The notes: generated by a model not told the origin, from the letters alone. DNA of 64,000 nucleotides from Stemphylium vesicarium (GCA_004380135.1 QXCR01000041.1:248001-312000); one strand, 5' to 3'. Numbered from the stretch's first letter, positions 36,318-48,399 are shown. Made by a program: numbers and translations.

Positions 36318-37175
36318 TCAAGACTTGCGGAAGTCCGACAAGACTGGGTAGATGAGCTCAAAGGCCTGGTAGATCTCCTCACGGACCTTGGCACCGGTGA
36401 GGACGATCTTGCCAGAGACGAAGATCAAGAGAACGATCCTAGGCTTCATCATACGGTAGATGAGACCAGGGAACAGTTCAGGCTCGTAAGACGAGAAAGT
36501 GTGATGGCGAGATGCGAGACCTTCGAGACGAATGGGGAAGCGGATATCGCAGGAGCCGACAATGTTCTGGATCTTGAAGTCCTACAATGATGTTAGCACG
36601 GAGCCTTAAATACTTGATCCGACGCGACATACGGTGAACTTGGCACTGAACCCCAGCTTCTGAATAATCCGCGCATATTTGCGGGAAGCGAGGCGGCTGT
36701 CATCTTCAGATTTGGCACCGGTCACAACCATCTTTCCACTCGCAAAGACCAAAGCCGTCGTCTTGGGCTCACGAATACGCATGATGACGGCAGCGAAACG
36801 CTTCGGGTTGTACTCGGCATTGCGGGCGTGGAGAGCGATGGTCTTGAGGTCTAGGCGAGCGGAGAGGTTGACGGTAGCCACAATGTTCTGCAAAGTTGGC
36901 ACAATACCAGAGGGCACTTGGCCGTTCTGGGTATCGGGAGTAGCCGCGGGGGTAGCAACACCGTTCGCGTTGTCGGCAACCTGCTGAGTGTTCTGCTCAG
37001 TGGCAGGTGCAGTCATTTCCAAGTTCGCGCCTTGCGGGTACGAGAGAGAGCCGGGAGCCACGAACTGGGAGTGAAGGTTAGAACAAGTTTTTGGCAAGCG
37101 GGAAACATCACAATAGCTTACCGTCTGAGCCTGGGCGGCGGTGGACGGATGGGAGGTGAGAGAGTTGGGGTCCAT
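36318..37175 (-). CDS. SPT15: TATA-binding protein (TBP)
   Basis: Three exons: 37175-37122, 37064-36633 and 36581-36318 (249 aa). Introns are 57 bp and 51 bp. TBP is the DNA-binding core of TFIID, SAGA-linked initiation, TFIIIB and SL1. A short low-complexity N-terminus (about 1-70, Ala/Thr/Gln-rich) is followed by the two direct repeats of the saddle. Repeat 1 runs from IVPTLQNIVATVNL through FAAVIMRIREPKTTALVFAS to SGKMVVTGAK. Repeat 2 starts at the exon junction FTDFKIQNIVGSCD and includes ELFPGLIYRMMKPRIVLLIF and SGKIVLTGAK. The intercalating Phe positions appear conserved. The frame is open 5' of the chosen ATG, but MDPNSL is the natural start. The protein ends FRKS. Confidence 0.96.
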
Positions 37176-39569
37176 GATGAGATTATTGATTGGATTTGGA
37201 GCGATAGACGCTTGTGGAGAGGAGGCAGGAGAGCTACAAGCGAATGTGTCCCTCGCAAACGCCGACAAGTGTATCGTCGAGTGGGAGCTGTCGTGGGTAC
37301 GACGGCCGGGTTAGTGTGGAGATTAAGTGACCAAAAGCGTAGCCAGCAAGCCTTTGGCGGGGTAGGTAAGTCGATATATTGCGACTGCCTTGGGGCTGCG
37401 CGCGCCGATGGTAATCGCCTGTGACCTCTAATAGAGAGCGGATATGTGCAATTTGGCACACGGTATAGGTCACACCGAGATTTTGGAGTCGCAGTATTAG
37501 AGAGCGCGCAGTTGAAACGTGTGTTCGATCTGCGGCGGCGAGGTGTGGTGAGGTTGAGGTGTTGCGACAACGGCGGGCAAGGCGGAAATCTCGTCTAAAA
37601 GTTGGGGGAAGGCCGAGTACTTATAGTAGCTGGAGCCTGCGTGCCAAGCTCCTAGTGCGGCGCTAAGTGGCAGGGATGGGGCGGCGATTGGGGCTTAGCT
37701 TCACGGTTTCGGTAGCGAGAAGATTCTGCTGTGAGTAAAAGGGGCTTCCAGCATCGTGCGCAACCGCTTTCCCTTCACTCCCCAGCTTTCCCCCCTTCGC
37801 ATATGCACCCTTCCAGTCGGTGAAGTAGCTGCCGTGGCGGCGGTCCTTTGCAGCGCAGCGCCGTGCAGTGCAGCCCTCTCTTTTTTCATGCCGGAAGGTG
37901 CAGTCGTCGTGATGTTTGCTGCCGTACTGATCATCGCAGGTCGCCGCTGCCTTACCTCATTACCAGCGATGACGACGCACTGACCCGGATTGAGCGAAGA
38001 CCCAAATCCAGCCCGTCCACTCGACCCCGTCGCCTCACTTGCCGCACCACCGTCACCTTCAACGGCGCAGAAAACGAAAGAAATTTTCTGAGCAACACGT
38101 TTCCTCAGCTTTTGCTGCTTCAGTTGCCGCCCTTGACAATCTGCGCAACCCCCCTGAGACAGGTGCGACAGACTGCGCCTCCCATGCTTTGTCTGCGCGT
38201 GCAACCCTCTCTCAACATCGCCAACGACGCCGTCCACACTTTCCGCGATAGCGACAACGATCAGGTTACTTTGGGGCCATGTAGCAAACAGCAATCAGGC
38301 TAAGACGTGGGGTTGTTGGTAGAGACAGGTGGTGTTGGAAAGGTGCAGCCTGGTGCGCGCGTTTCTGGGGTGGCGTGGGCCCTCGCCTATGACTCACGAT
38401 TGCGCTGACCGGAAACGAGACACGCCTGGCCTTGGTTCCGGTCAACATCAGCGCTTGCGTCTGTATTGCACTTGTTGATTCTGTCCCATCGAGAATACTC
38501 ACAAAGTTTTCTTGACGGTGTCGTGGTTCTGTCATCACTTGCAGATTTATCTTGTGTTGGTGTAGGCACTTTAGGCAGCAAAGCCGACATGCAGCATTCG
38601 GCAGTATTCTGTTAATACTGGGATACCCGTAGAAGACGACGGTAAGACTGATATATTTGACATGGAAATGGTAAGTATGCAGAGGCAGGGCCAAGCTCAT
38701 GCGTATCATATCAAGCGCACGTCAATGCGATTTATAATCGCTTCCCGTAGTACAACTGATAAGAGCATCACATCCCAATACCACACCTTTTACCTCGGTG
38801 AGTCATGCAAACTTTAAGCCTCGTGGCCAAGCTTCGTGTAAACCAAGAAACAAACTCTATCGCCCATCAGGGTCGCGGACGCCGGGGGAAAAAACTACCA
38901 ACTGCATTGTTGTATGACTAAGCCGACGACGGCATGTCGGCGTGCGCGACCCATGCCGATCAACAAGCAAGACACTGACCCTGCCGCATCCTTCCTCCCT
39001 CAACATCATCAACCCGTCCACACAGTGTTCTCTCTCAGCCCCATCTGCCAGTTCAGTGCTTTTACTATTGAGTATGCAAACATCAAGAGGTAACATTAAT
39101 TAACGAAATACAAGCCATTAGGCGATGCAAAGAAAGAAAAATATGATTGTTCTTGTTAAGGAGTGTAAGCCATGCTACAGACAATAACGAGCAGCCCTCA
39201 ATCAATCCTTCAACCGACTTGTCAACCCCTTTTTTGAACTATGCGATTTAGAACTTGATAGGGGTTGAACGTCGTTGACTTGGAGTCACTACTATGCGCT
39301 AAAATCCAGTCTCTACTGTTCTTTCCTTTCTCCCTCCTCCTCTCTTCCTTTCTCTTTCTTCCCTCCCCCCTTTCCCCTCTCTCCTTCTCCCTGCCTCGTC
39401 CCTTCCATCTTCTTTGACACCCCCATTCACTTCCCTCCTTTCTTACTTGTCCGTGCTGAGCGCTGTTGCCATGACCATTACATACACGTCATACTGAGCA
39501 TGTCCCCAAATGCCCGAGTTCTCTCTCACTCGAGTCCTCGTTTTTCACGGCCGACTCCATAACGGATTC
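37176..39569. other. Long intergenic region upstream of TBP
   Basis: 2.4 kb between the TBP promoter and the 3' end of the RING gene. Open frames of 60-200 codons on both strands (for example 38294-37701 minus) are Arg/Ala-rich and motif-free. The one notable structure is the pyrimidine tract annotated separately. I see no gene. Confidence 0.45.
39319..39392 (+). repeat. Uninterrupted polypyrimidine tract
   Basis: 74 consecutive C/T bases on the plus strand. Fungal CT-tracts often sit just upstream of transcription starts, but no plus-strand gene follows before the 3' end of the minus-strand RING gene at 39570. It may mark a non-coding or antisense transcript, or be neutral low-complexity DNA. 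Confidence 0.7.
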
Positions 39570-40160
39570 TCAGTTTTGTATTGGAATATCAAAATCGCCC
39601 AACATATCGATCGTACCCTCTGGCTGACCAGTCATACCCTCATCACCTCGCTCTTGGACAATGTCAGGAAGTAGCGCGTTCTCCCGCACATGTTCATGGA
39701 GACTGCAGTTGCGAGAGTTGCCATGCATCCTTCGCGCAGCAGGTTCTCCCATATCGCGTACGTCCAGATATTCCGTCGATAGTAGCCACGACCCTATATC
39801 CTCATCCGTGTACTTCTTGCATTGCTCTCCGAAGAGCACGGCCCTGCATGTCGGACATGTGTTGTGCTTCGTTAGCCACCGCCCCAGACAATTGTAGCAG
39901 AAGCAGTGCCCACACGCATTTATCCGTAACATGCAGTTGTAAGGCGATGGCGTGATGCGAGGCATGAGAAACCCGTTGCCGATTCCGGGACAGAAGAGAA
40001 GAGTCATGGTCGCATGCTTGGTCTTTAGAATTCGAGTGACGGGGGGGTGAGGTTTTGAGGCATGGGATATGGCTTCCCAGCAGACGCCACATTCCTCGTC
40101 GTAGGTGGTGGAGCGTGTTGTGCCTTCTTGCAGGAAGGTAGATCGGCAGGGTAGTCGCAT
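39570..40160 (-). CDS. RING finger protein, small
   Basis: Single exon, 196 aa from the ATG at 40160. The frame extends to 40358, but the extra part is hydrophobic and probably 5' UTR. RING ligands are visible: CGVC near residue 26, a long 45-residue insert, then ACGHCFCYNCLGRW and CPTC in NTCPTCRAVLF. The cross-brace pattern with a conserved Trp before the last Cys pair suggests E3 ubiquitin-ligase activity. The tail is hydrophilic with no other domain. Its substrate is unknown. The neighbour at 40652-41207 is a damaged relative with the same RING layout, so this looks like a lineage-expanded family. Confidence 0.75.
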   Translation of the reverse strand: MRLPCRSTFLQEGTTRSTTYDEECGVCWEAISHASKPHPPVTRILKTKHATMTLLFCPGIGNGFLMPRITPSPYNCMLRINACGHCFCYNCLGRWLTKHNTCPTCRAVLFGEQCKKYTDEDIGSWLLSTEYLDVRDMGEPAARRMHGNSRNCSLHEHVRENALLPDIVQERGDEGMTGQPEGTIDMLGDFDIPIQN

Positions 40161-40651
40161 GTCTTGTTGGTGGTAGATGTAGCGATATTCGTTGAGTATA
40201 TGAAGGAAAAAACAATTATCGTAGAAGAAATACCTGTACAGAACTGAAGCGAAATACGTAAGGTGTTCAATTGAGAAAAGATGAAATGATGTGATTTTGA
40301 ACAGGGGTAGGAAAAACTGCGGCAACCTGGAGGGTGCTGTACCCATAATGTGGACCAATGTAAATGACTTGCATTACCATGGCTCGACCTGCTTGGATCG
40401 CTACCTTGGCTAGAGGAAATGACTCTGGTTGGGCCCCAGCAGCACAATCCTGTAATCCTATCGTAGTATCAAACCCCGAGATGTCGCCATCGAATATTAC
40501 GAGATTCAACCGTTGAGCAACACCATAATCAATAGCACTTCCAGGATGAGATTTTGTCGTAGATATCCATCTGCTACGTGTCAGTCATGTAGAATCTGTA
40601 GTAATCGTCTGCGTACCCCATGTTCAACTAATCCGTGGAGCCTGACGTATC
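40161..40651. other. Intergenic region between RING loci
   Basis: About 490 bp upstream of the RING gene and downstream of its broken relative. No coding motif is seen. Confidence 0.45.
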
Positions 40652-41207
40652 TTATTTTTCTTCCTCTTCCCCCTCTCCCTCAGCATAGTCATCGTCCTTG
40701 TCTTCATCCTCGCCAAAGTCCATGTCCTCGTCGCTATCATAGAAGTCGTTGTCGGAGAGTGTGAAACCATCATTTTTCACCTGTTTCTCCTTCGTCCTCA
40801 TCTTGTCCATTTCGATCTTATGTGTCTGCTTCTGTCGTGCATGTTCTCGCTCTTGATGCGCCATCAAGCGTGCAACGACCATCATGACTGCCCTCTCGAC
40901 ATACTCTGGAACCAGTGATTGAGTGACGTTATTGACATCCTCCTGCGTAATTGGATCGCCAGTGGCTTCAAAGATCAATGTGACCAACGTCGATCCAGGC
41001 GTCCGGACATTCTTTGCCGACAAGGTGGCCACATGCGGTGATTCGGACGGCGGCATGGAGCTTTGATTGAGGTTGGCGGGGTTGATTGAGGTGAAGCGCA
41101 AGAGGGTCGAGGCAGATTGGGCAATCTTGTGAAGCGTGCGCATGCGACGGCTTCATCGGCTCAAGACCGAAACACTTGAATGCCTCTTTGCCGGAAAAGA
41201 CCGTCAT
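40652..41207 (-). pseudogene. RING finger relative, frameshifted
   Basis: The frame from the ATG at 41207 carries the first RING half: CPIC, a His/Gln-rich insert, then ITACGHLVGKEC and DAWIDVG. It stops at 40968 (TGA). Directly there, the next frame picks up a natural-looking C-terminus (LIFEATGDPITQEDVNNV, a basic helix, then a strongly acidic tail DEDMDFGEDEDKDDDY) ending at 40652. The CPxCR pair that should sit between the Trp helix and the LFEA-like strand is absent. The simplest reading is a small deletion that removed the last two zinc ligands and shifted frame. The potential intron between the halves would be only about 19 nt, which is too short. It is probably a pseudogene, unless a sequencing error is responsible. 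Confidence 0.6.
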
Positions 41208-42357
41208 TGTAACTTGATTCGCGCTTGATCCCGTGCTGATTGCGGTTTGAGAGGAGATTCAAGGAGTTGAAATCGAGTTTGTTGCAATCCGTGGGGTGAG
41301 AGTGGGGGTCGTTCTTTCCCTGAATGCGTACCCTATGAGGTGAAGTAGCGCACGGTCGTCACTCTTTGTCGCAGGAGATTCTGTTTCTTTCGCGTGAGTT
41401 ATTCCGTCATATGAGTAGAGTGTGGACTCATTTATAGCTTTTGCGAGGAAAAATACGGGCAATGCGGATATTCTGGTGGTCGCTCGACTTGACCATGGTT
41501 CGCGATCATGCCCATTAAACCTCACCCATGTTCCATGCCGTCAACCCGCGCTGGCAATTCTAGCATACTCCATACCGCCGGAAATAGGGCGTCTCCTGTG
41601 TAACGTGTATTCTCGAGAGCGAAGTTTCGGATCACGAGGAAGTCATTGTATACCACTAGCTCTCGGTGGGCTGCAGTGGGTCCCGACGTTCGTCGAACTG
41701 ATGTAGACAGGCGTATGTGAGGTCCTGCTAGTTATAGTCCGAGGATGTCGTGATTGTAGTAGGAAGCTTGTTTGCGCACCGAACTGACCTCATTGGAGAT
41801 AGCGCACCAGTGACTAAGCCCCTGCAACCCATGCGGCAGCTGCGCCTTTCGACGGTGAAGATGACTGTAATCACTTTGAGACGATTGGGCAGCGGCTCTT
41901 CCAACCTGTGCCATCTGCCTACACCACACGATCGGCCGTGGCACCTAGCCAGGGTCTGTCGACTCTACCACCGGTTCTGTCCTTTTGGAGAGATGCAATT
42001 TTGTCCCTTCGACTCACACTGCTGCCGTTGTGGTGAGTGAATCTTCAGGATACAGGCGAAAACGGCACTGGCGGACATCCAAACAACCGGGGCTATTGAG
42101 CGTGTAAAGCTCCTTGCTTGTTGGGTAAAGCTCCATTGATCCTGGTTTGCTAGCACTACGATATTGATGATGTTCCATATGCTCTTGAGCTCGGCGCGAA
42201 GAGAATAGATTCAATACTATCATAACAACCCTTTAGTAAGAAATCATCATACGAATGCTCATGGCTACCTATACCTAACACCCAAAGCGCTTGCTGCAAC
42301 GCCAGACCAGACTGAATCCCAGTGGTCCCAGACCCATGTCATAAACGATGCATAAAA
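41208..42357. other. Intergenic region
   Basis: 1.15 kb between the RING remnant and the 3' end of MRC1. Short open frames only, no motif recognised. Confidence 0.45.
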
Positions 42358-45300
42358 TTACTCAAACCCGCCGCCTAGACCACTAAGTACACTCCTCATT
42401 CCTTTCTTCCTACCGCCCTCGACCTTCTTCCTAAGCGCCTCTTTTCTCTTCACCTCCTTCTTCTCTAGTAGCTGTCTGCGCTCCGCTTCTCTCGCTTGCG
42501 CATGAATATTGCTGCGTCCGGTGCCACCTCTCCTGACGCCCGCCTCTTTTTGCGCAGAAGCAGCGGCACCACCGGAAGACCGCTCACTACTGACAGACAA
42601 ATTACTAGTAGCCTGACGTATGAGAGAGGGTACGCGGAATCCCGGTCCAGCAGCTGCACGCGTAGGGTTGTGAAACGCGAGATTCGACTCTGCAGATACG
42701 ACCGACTCTTCGACTGTCGATTGCCGGCTTAGTGTTAAGCGGTCGATGATCGGCTTTCTGTAAGAAGAGGGTTTGGCTGAGTGTATTTGCTCGTCGTCGT
42801 AGTCTTCTTCTGCATCTGAGAGTTGAGAGTCGGGAATTACGATGCGCGGATCTTCAATGAGTTCTGAGATGGAATGCTTGACGTCTTCAGCGGTAAGGGG
42901 TTTCCGACTTAATGTGTCGGATGCCGCTGTTCGGCGCATGTTTGGTGGAGGTCGGTTCTCTTTTTGCGAATCTTGGGCTTTGCGTTTGAGAGGACTACCG
43001 GATGCCGTGGCGGAGTTCTGTGAGTCTGGGATGGCGATATCATCGCCCTGATTTTGTGGTTGAGATTGAGACTGCGAAGAGTCCTCGTCTGCCTCCTTTT
43101 CAGGCATGTTGAGGTAATCGTATTCGCCTTCATCAGCAAAGTCGGCGAGTGTGTTGAAGAAGGCCTTCTTCTTGTCGTCATTGGCGAGCGCCTTGACCTT
43201 TTGGTCTTGCAGCAACGCGTTGGTCTGTTTTTGGAACGCAGCGCGTTTCCTGCGTTGGCGCATCTCGGCCTCGTCTTCAGAATCAGACATGTCGAAACCA
43301 TCGTAGCCGCCAGCGTTTCTGCGCAGACCGCCCTTACTTTGCATCTTCTTGTAGAGCTCAGCAAGTTGCTTCTCATCTTCCTTCTTTGTTTTATCCCTGC
43401 ACCAAATTAGTATTAATTTACCAAGAGAAGCAATGGGACCAAACTTACGCATAGAAAGCGGCGATTTGGCGTTCGTCGACCTTGACATCGTTGTGATCAA
43501 TCATGTCCTTGAGGTCTTCGTCTTCCTCGCCCTCTTCGTCATCGCTGGCTCCTCCAAGTCCAGCATATTCATCTTCGGATTCCTCGGCCTGCTCCATGAC
43601 AGCTTCCCTGGCCATGCTGTTCTTCTTGTTGAATTCTTCGGCCGCCTTTGACTTCTTCACAGCTTGCTGCATTTTCCTGAAAGCATCCTTGCTGGGCTTA
43701 GGAGGGCGCTGAATGTCGTCTTCACTCTCTTCCTCTACAGCGTCAACCAAGCCTTCTTCCACGTCAGAAAGCTCGACAGCAGCCTCCCGTCGTCCACGTT
43801 GAAGCTTGCCCTTCTTCTGCTTGATGGGAGACTCTGCGACAGCCATCATGACGGTATCGACTGTCGATGGTGGAGGAGCAAGACCAGCTGGCGAACGGGA
43901 GAAGGAGAAACCTGCATCCTGGGTAGGCTCGAAATCGTCAAGCTGGGTCCGCGATAAGGTAGGCGAAGTTTTGACCACCTGACTGATACCCAAGCTGAAC
44001 TGAGACTCGGGACCAGTCTGCGATACCTTCTGAGGAGACATCAATGATTGACTATTGGGGACCATGAAGTCAGCAGCCTGGCTGAAGTTCGCGCCAGGTT
44101 GGGTTTCAGGCAGGTTTCGCAAGAAGTCCAAAGAATGCTGTTCTGGTTCCGCAGCAGCGGCAGGCTGAGATTCTGATGCCAGCTCTGCCATCGTGCCAGC
44201 AAACATTTGTGTAAGGCCTACTCCTGTGTTGGCGTTGCCGAAACCAAAGGCAGCCATTGCGTCGTCTGGGGTAGCTAGCTGCGTTGGTGTGGCGTTCTTG
44301 ACCGTCTCTGTGTCACTTTCATCGTCATCGTCGATGACTCGATTGCGGGCTCTGTTGACAGTTTGTCTTCGGCCAGGCACATCTACATCATCATCTTCCA
44401 TGTTGACGTCTTCCCCATTATGGGGTGCTTGAGCAGTGTCTTCGTCCTCGTCAGCTATTCCGTCGATGAGGCCGTTCGCGTTATCCGCCTGACTGCCTTC
44501 GGCTTCTTCATCCTCGGAGCCAGAAATTTCGACCTCTGCTTCTTCCTCTTCCTCTTCTTGATTCTCGTCTCCATCCTGGTCTGCGTCCTCTTCTCCGCTT
44601 CCGACATAGTCGCCATCTTCTTCGTCGCTTGATGGCAGATCATCTATAGTCTCACCGTTCTTCTTTGCCTCCTTTCTTTCCATTTTGGCGAGTGCAAGAT
44701 CTTCCTGTCTCTGCTTCTCAAGCAATGCTACCATGTCATCGATCTCTACTTGGCGCTTCTCTCTCTCCTCCTCGGTTTCAGGGTTGTGTCCGCGTTTGAT
44801 GAGATCAGCAATCCTCTCCTCTCGTGCTTTCGCAGTCTGTTGGCGCGCCTTTTGCGCCAGCAACATTTCCATCTCACCACGAGTGACAGATTTCCGCCCC
44901 TTCTTAGCTTTGGGTGGGGATCTCGTCAACTGAGCGAGAGCACGCAAGTGTACAAGTGAGCCAGCTTCGTGCTGCTTCTTCGTGGGTAGCCTGTCGAAGA
45001 CGGGGAATCTACTCTTTGGCTTCTGCGTGCCCTGGTCATCATCCGAGTCAGAGAGCTCCACCATAGCGCGATCAGGCGCATCCTTCGTATCTACTGAAGC
45101 ATTCTGCACAGTGACGGCCTCTTTCTGTTTCATCCAAGGATGCTCAGGAAGATGTTGGAACTCGGGCGCTCTTCCTTTGCCTTTGTCGACCTTGGTAGAT
45201 TCTAGAGGGTCAAGACCTTCTTGTGCTTCTGGTATTGGGGCAGACGTTTGCTGGACCCTCGGTGTAGGTTGCTTCTCTGAACCGTCTTCTTGCCTTGATG

Positions 45301-46336
45301 GGCTGATAGGTGGGATTTGGCGCACCTGATTTGCTTCGGCGTCAGAGGAAGCCAACGCTGAGCTCGGCTCAGGAGTCGGAAGTGCTGCCACATCGGCGTT
45401 GGGGGCTTGGAAATTGAACTTCTTGAATAGATCCTGGGTGGTGAAGCGTTTCTTCGTCTTGGCCTGGTGCGTGAGCTGCATGTTGCGGCTGATACGCTGC
45501 TGGTCGCGGGCCATTGCTTCCATGGCCTTCTTGCCTGCCCTTCGTGTCGGCTTGGCTTGTTGGGTAAACCGTCGACCGCTTTCTCCGTCAGAATCGCTGC
45601 CGGAGCCCTCGTCGGCCCGCCGTCGTATGCTTTTCTTTGGCTTCGTCTGCTGCGCTTCCGCCTCTTGTTGCTTTGCCAGCCGCTCCTGCCGAATACGCTG
45701 TACCCGCTCTTGCACGTCAGCATTGTGTGTGGGTTGTGATGATTCCGAATCGGAGCCAGCATCTGCTAAGGGTCGGGATCGATTCTTGGCTGGTGAAGGG
45801 TCTGGGGTGACGAATAGGCCCGGCGATGCTGGTCGCGACCGTACGCTGGGCGTTGGTGACGCACGAGAAGTTGCTGTCTTTGTTCTCATGGCGATTGATT
45901 TGCGCCCATTGGCTCGCACTGGCATCGCGTCCTCATCTTCGCTGCTTTCGATGGTAGCGACGATGGGGGCTTCTTGCTGTGCTTGTTGTGGCGCCGACTG
46001 TGTGGCTTCTGAGCTCTTGCTGGCGGCCAATCGTTTCTTCATGAGCTCGTATGCATCTTCTCCGTCGCTCTCTTCCTCTTGGTCGGGTTGGTCTGTGTCC
46101 AGTTGCGGTCGTGTTGTTGTGAAGGGTTTTGATACGGCGGCAGGAACGGGTGCCTCGTCTTCGGATGCTGAGTTTCCATTCTCAGATTCGGCTTCGCTTT
46201 CTGAAGAATCCGCCGCCGGTTTCCGCAGCGCTGCCAAGAGCTTTGTTCGGGGTTTCGCGGACGCGTCTGTTGCGCGTGCTGGAGAAGACGTCATCGATGT
46301 TGCTGCTGCCGCTGGCGATTGCTGTCTGGAACCCAT
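42358..46336 (-). CDS. MRC1: Mediator of replication checkpoint (Mrc1/Claspin)
   Basis: Two exons: 46336-43449 and 43396-42358 (1308 aa). The 52-bp intron has donor GTAAGT and a perfect TACTAAT branch site. The joined frame reads DERQIAAFYADKTKKEDEKQ. Mrc1 travels with the replisome, links polymerase epsilon to the MCM helicase, and relays replication stress to the Rad53/Cds1 kinase. The protein is highly acidic and mostly disordered. It contains RISRNMQLTHQAKTKKRFTT near residue 290 and many scattered SQ/TQ sites in the middle third (for example ETQPG, NSQSL, SQTGPESQ, PTQDAG, DSQNS). Such sites are targets of Mec1/ATR in the family. It ends about 470 bp from the transposon block, which makes it the last normal gene before heterochromatin. 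Confidence 0.9.
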
Positions 46337-46805
46337 GTTGGTTTGTGGTGTGATTACAAGCCCGCGTCCTGGATGCGGGGTCGTGATTCGTAAAGGGTGT
46401 TTTGGGAGGAAATGTCGACCGCGGAGAGGCTCGTGGAAGTTGTGATGCGCGATGTCCTAGACCGGTCTATGCAGCAACAGATGGTATCGCCCACTTCGAT
46501 TGCCGGAGATGTACAACAAAGAATAAAATGGCTATTTGCGGCGTCTGGTATCGTCAATTGCAAAGGCACATGGCGGGGATCCAGCGTTGATGGAAGAAGC
46601 TTGGACTACGCGTATGATTTTGGACGTCGCGACACGCGACGCGACTTGCGCCTGCCACATGTGGCTCTTAAGTGGCGCTATACCCTTTTCAGTCTCGCAC
46701 AACTTCAACACCATTATGATCATCATGTTGTCGCTTGCACAACTCATTGCAACACGATACATGTATGCTCCACGGAACACATGCCATCTTTCTTAACGCT
46801 GCCCA
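46337..46805. other. MRC1 promoter and junction with the repeat block
   Basis: Ordinary base composition. The first recognisable retroelement codons begin about 46806; a zinc-binding-domain-like stretch may start a little earlier (about 46770), but I cannot fix the junction. Open frames on both strands here look random. Confidence 0.4.
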
Positions 46806-47307
46806 CTCCTGTCCCGAGAGTACTACTGGCCCGGTATGCTAGACTGATAGACAGATAGAGAGAGCAAACTCCTTCCTAGAATAGTACCTGCGAAGCCAGG
46901 TCTCGTACCTGCAGACGACTAGGCAAGATGGCTATCGCTGGCTGAGTTTGCAGTAAACAACGCTAATAATGAGAGTACCCGCACGACGCTGTTCTTCGCG
47001 AACTACGGCTTCCACCCCCGCCTAGGGTTCGAGCCTATTGAGCCTGGCCGACAGCCTGCTGCCCGACACGCTGAAGACCTCGCGCTAAAGATGAAGACCA
47101 TCCACGAGTATCTGCGCTCAGATATCTGCGTCGCACAAGCCCAGCATGAGAAGTACGTTAACAGGAAGCGCAAGCCCGCCCGCCGGTTCTTCGAGAACGA
47201 CCTAGCCTAGTTAGACGCCTAGAATATTAAGACTGCCCGCCCGCAGAAGAAGCTAGACTGGAAGTTCCTAGGGCCCTATAAGGTTACTAAGGTCGTTAGC
47301 CCGTATA

Positions 47308-47595
47308 TGTAACGAGGCTACCTCCCTCGTTACAGCTATAGCCAAGACCAGACTCGGAGTCAACCCCGAGTCGCTTCGGATCTAATCCTAACTCAGTTCT
47401 AACTTAGCCCTCCCTAGCCTATATATATTTAAGCCTACTATTCTCTAGATATAGATAGGTAGTTTTCTATAATTCTTTTATATAAGACTTATAGGTGTTA
47501 ATAGATCTTAAGTTATAGTTCTTTTACGCACTTCTATATGCCTCTAAGTAAGACTACGCCAAGTTTAGATCTCTTATCATGCCTACGTCGTTATA
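47308..47595 (+). repeat. 5' LTR of E1
   Basis: 288 bp, starts TGTAACGAGG, ends in a RIP-altered GTCGTTATA. Pairs end to end with 62358-62645. Its first about 95 bp keep CpA/TpG sites that are mutated in the partner. Confidence 0.9.
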
Positions 47596-47668
47596 TTATT
47601 GCAGAAAACTCGTCCTAGCCGGTGACGGCCTCTTAATAATATCGCACTACTGTTTGTTTCGTTCCGAT

Positions 47669-48044
47669 TAGGCTGGCAAATGGGTCTCCTTATTGGGAAC
47701 TCAAATCCGCGATATCTCTATACATAATAACCCGATATAGACAATCGATAGCTTATTCCATAGCCTAAATCTACATCTAGATTTTGTATGTAGAAAGTCT
47801 TTCTCTTAAGCTAATAATAAAAAGGTTATTAGCCAACCCACGTTGCCAAGAGTTGGGTCTCCACATTTTGCTCCGAACTAAGATATCTAGCTAGGTACTA
47901 TAGCTAGCTAGATGCTTTCTATATACAAAATACAGGCCTATATTTAGGCTATAAAATAAGCTATCAATCGTCTAAATTGGGTTAGAGCCTGTAGAGATAT
48001 TGCAGCTTTTTAGATCCCGATGTGGAGACCCATTTACCAGCCTA
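47669..48044. mobile_element. hAT-like fold-back MITE
   Basis: 376 bp with long imperfect terminal inverted repeats of about 130 bp. Left end TAGGCTGGCAAATGGGTCTCC, right end its near-perfect complement (one C/T change in the first 21). Flanking 8-bp direct repeats GTTCCGAT and GTCCCGAT (47661-47668, 48045-48052) differ by one RIP-type C/T. An 8-bp TSD with TAGGCTGG-like ends fits non-autonomous hAT elements. It has no coding capacity. It lies 73 bp inside the 5' LTR of E1 and is much less mutated than its surroundings. Confidence 0.8.
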
Positions 48045-48399
48045 GTCCCGATACGCCTCCGATTCAGTTCAGAGGTAAACACGGTTACCACCACCGACTA
48101 TTCAGCGTAGATAGGATTCCATCGACCTCCTATCAACTAAAGTCTTTAGGTTTAGAACTTGCTATCCCCTCGCGATAGTATTGCCTTTAGAAAAGCCGCG
48201 TAGATTACGCTAAAATAGAAACTTAGAGACTATTAATAACCTACTAGGATTAGAGCTAACTACTAATATCTAGTAACCTAATAAAACTATTAGGTCTAGC
48301 GAGATCTACTAAAAATTTAGTTTAGAGAACTATCTCTAGAAAGAACTAAGCTAAAGCGTTAGCTATAGTCCCTACTAATCCTACCTCTAATTTAGAGGT

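Noticed and set aside
37701..38294. 197-codon minus-strand open frame upstream of TBP
   Set aside because: Arg/Ala/Gly-rich with no recognisable family and overlapped by equally long plus-strand frames.
46397..46858. Open frame of 153 codons between MRC1 and the repeats
   Set aside because: No motif; overlaps equally open frames on both strands and runs into the truncated E0 element.
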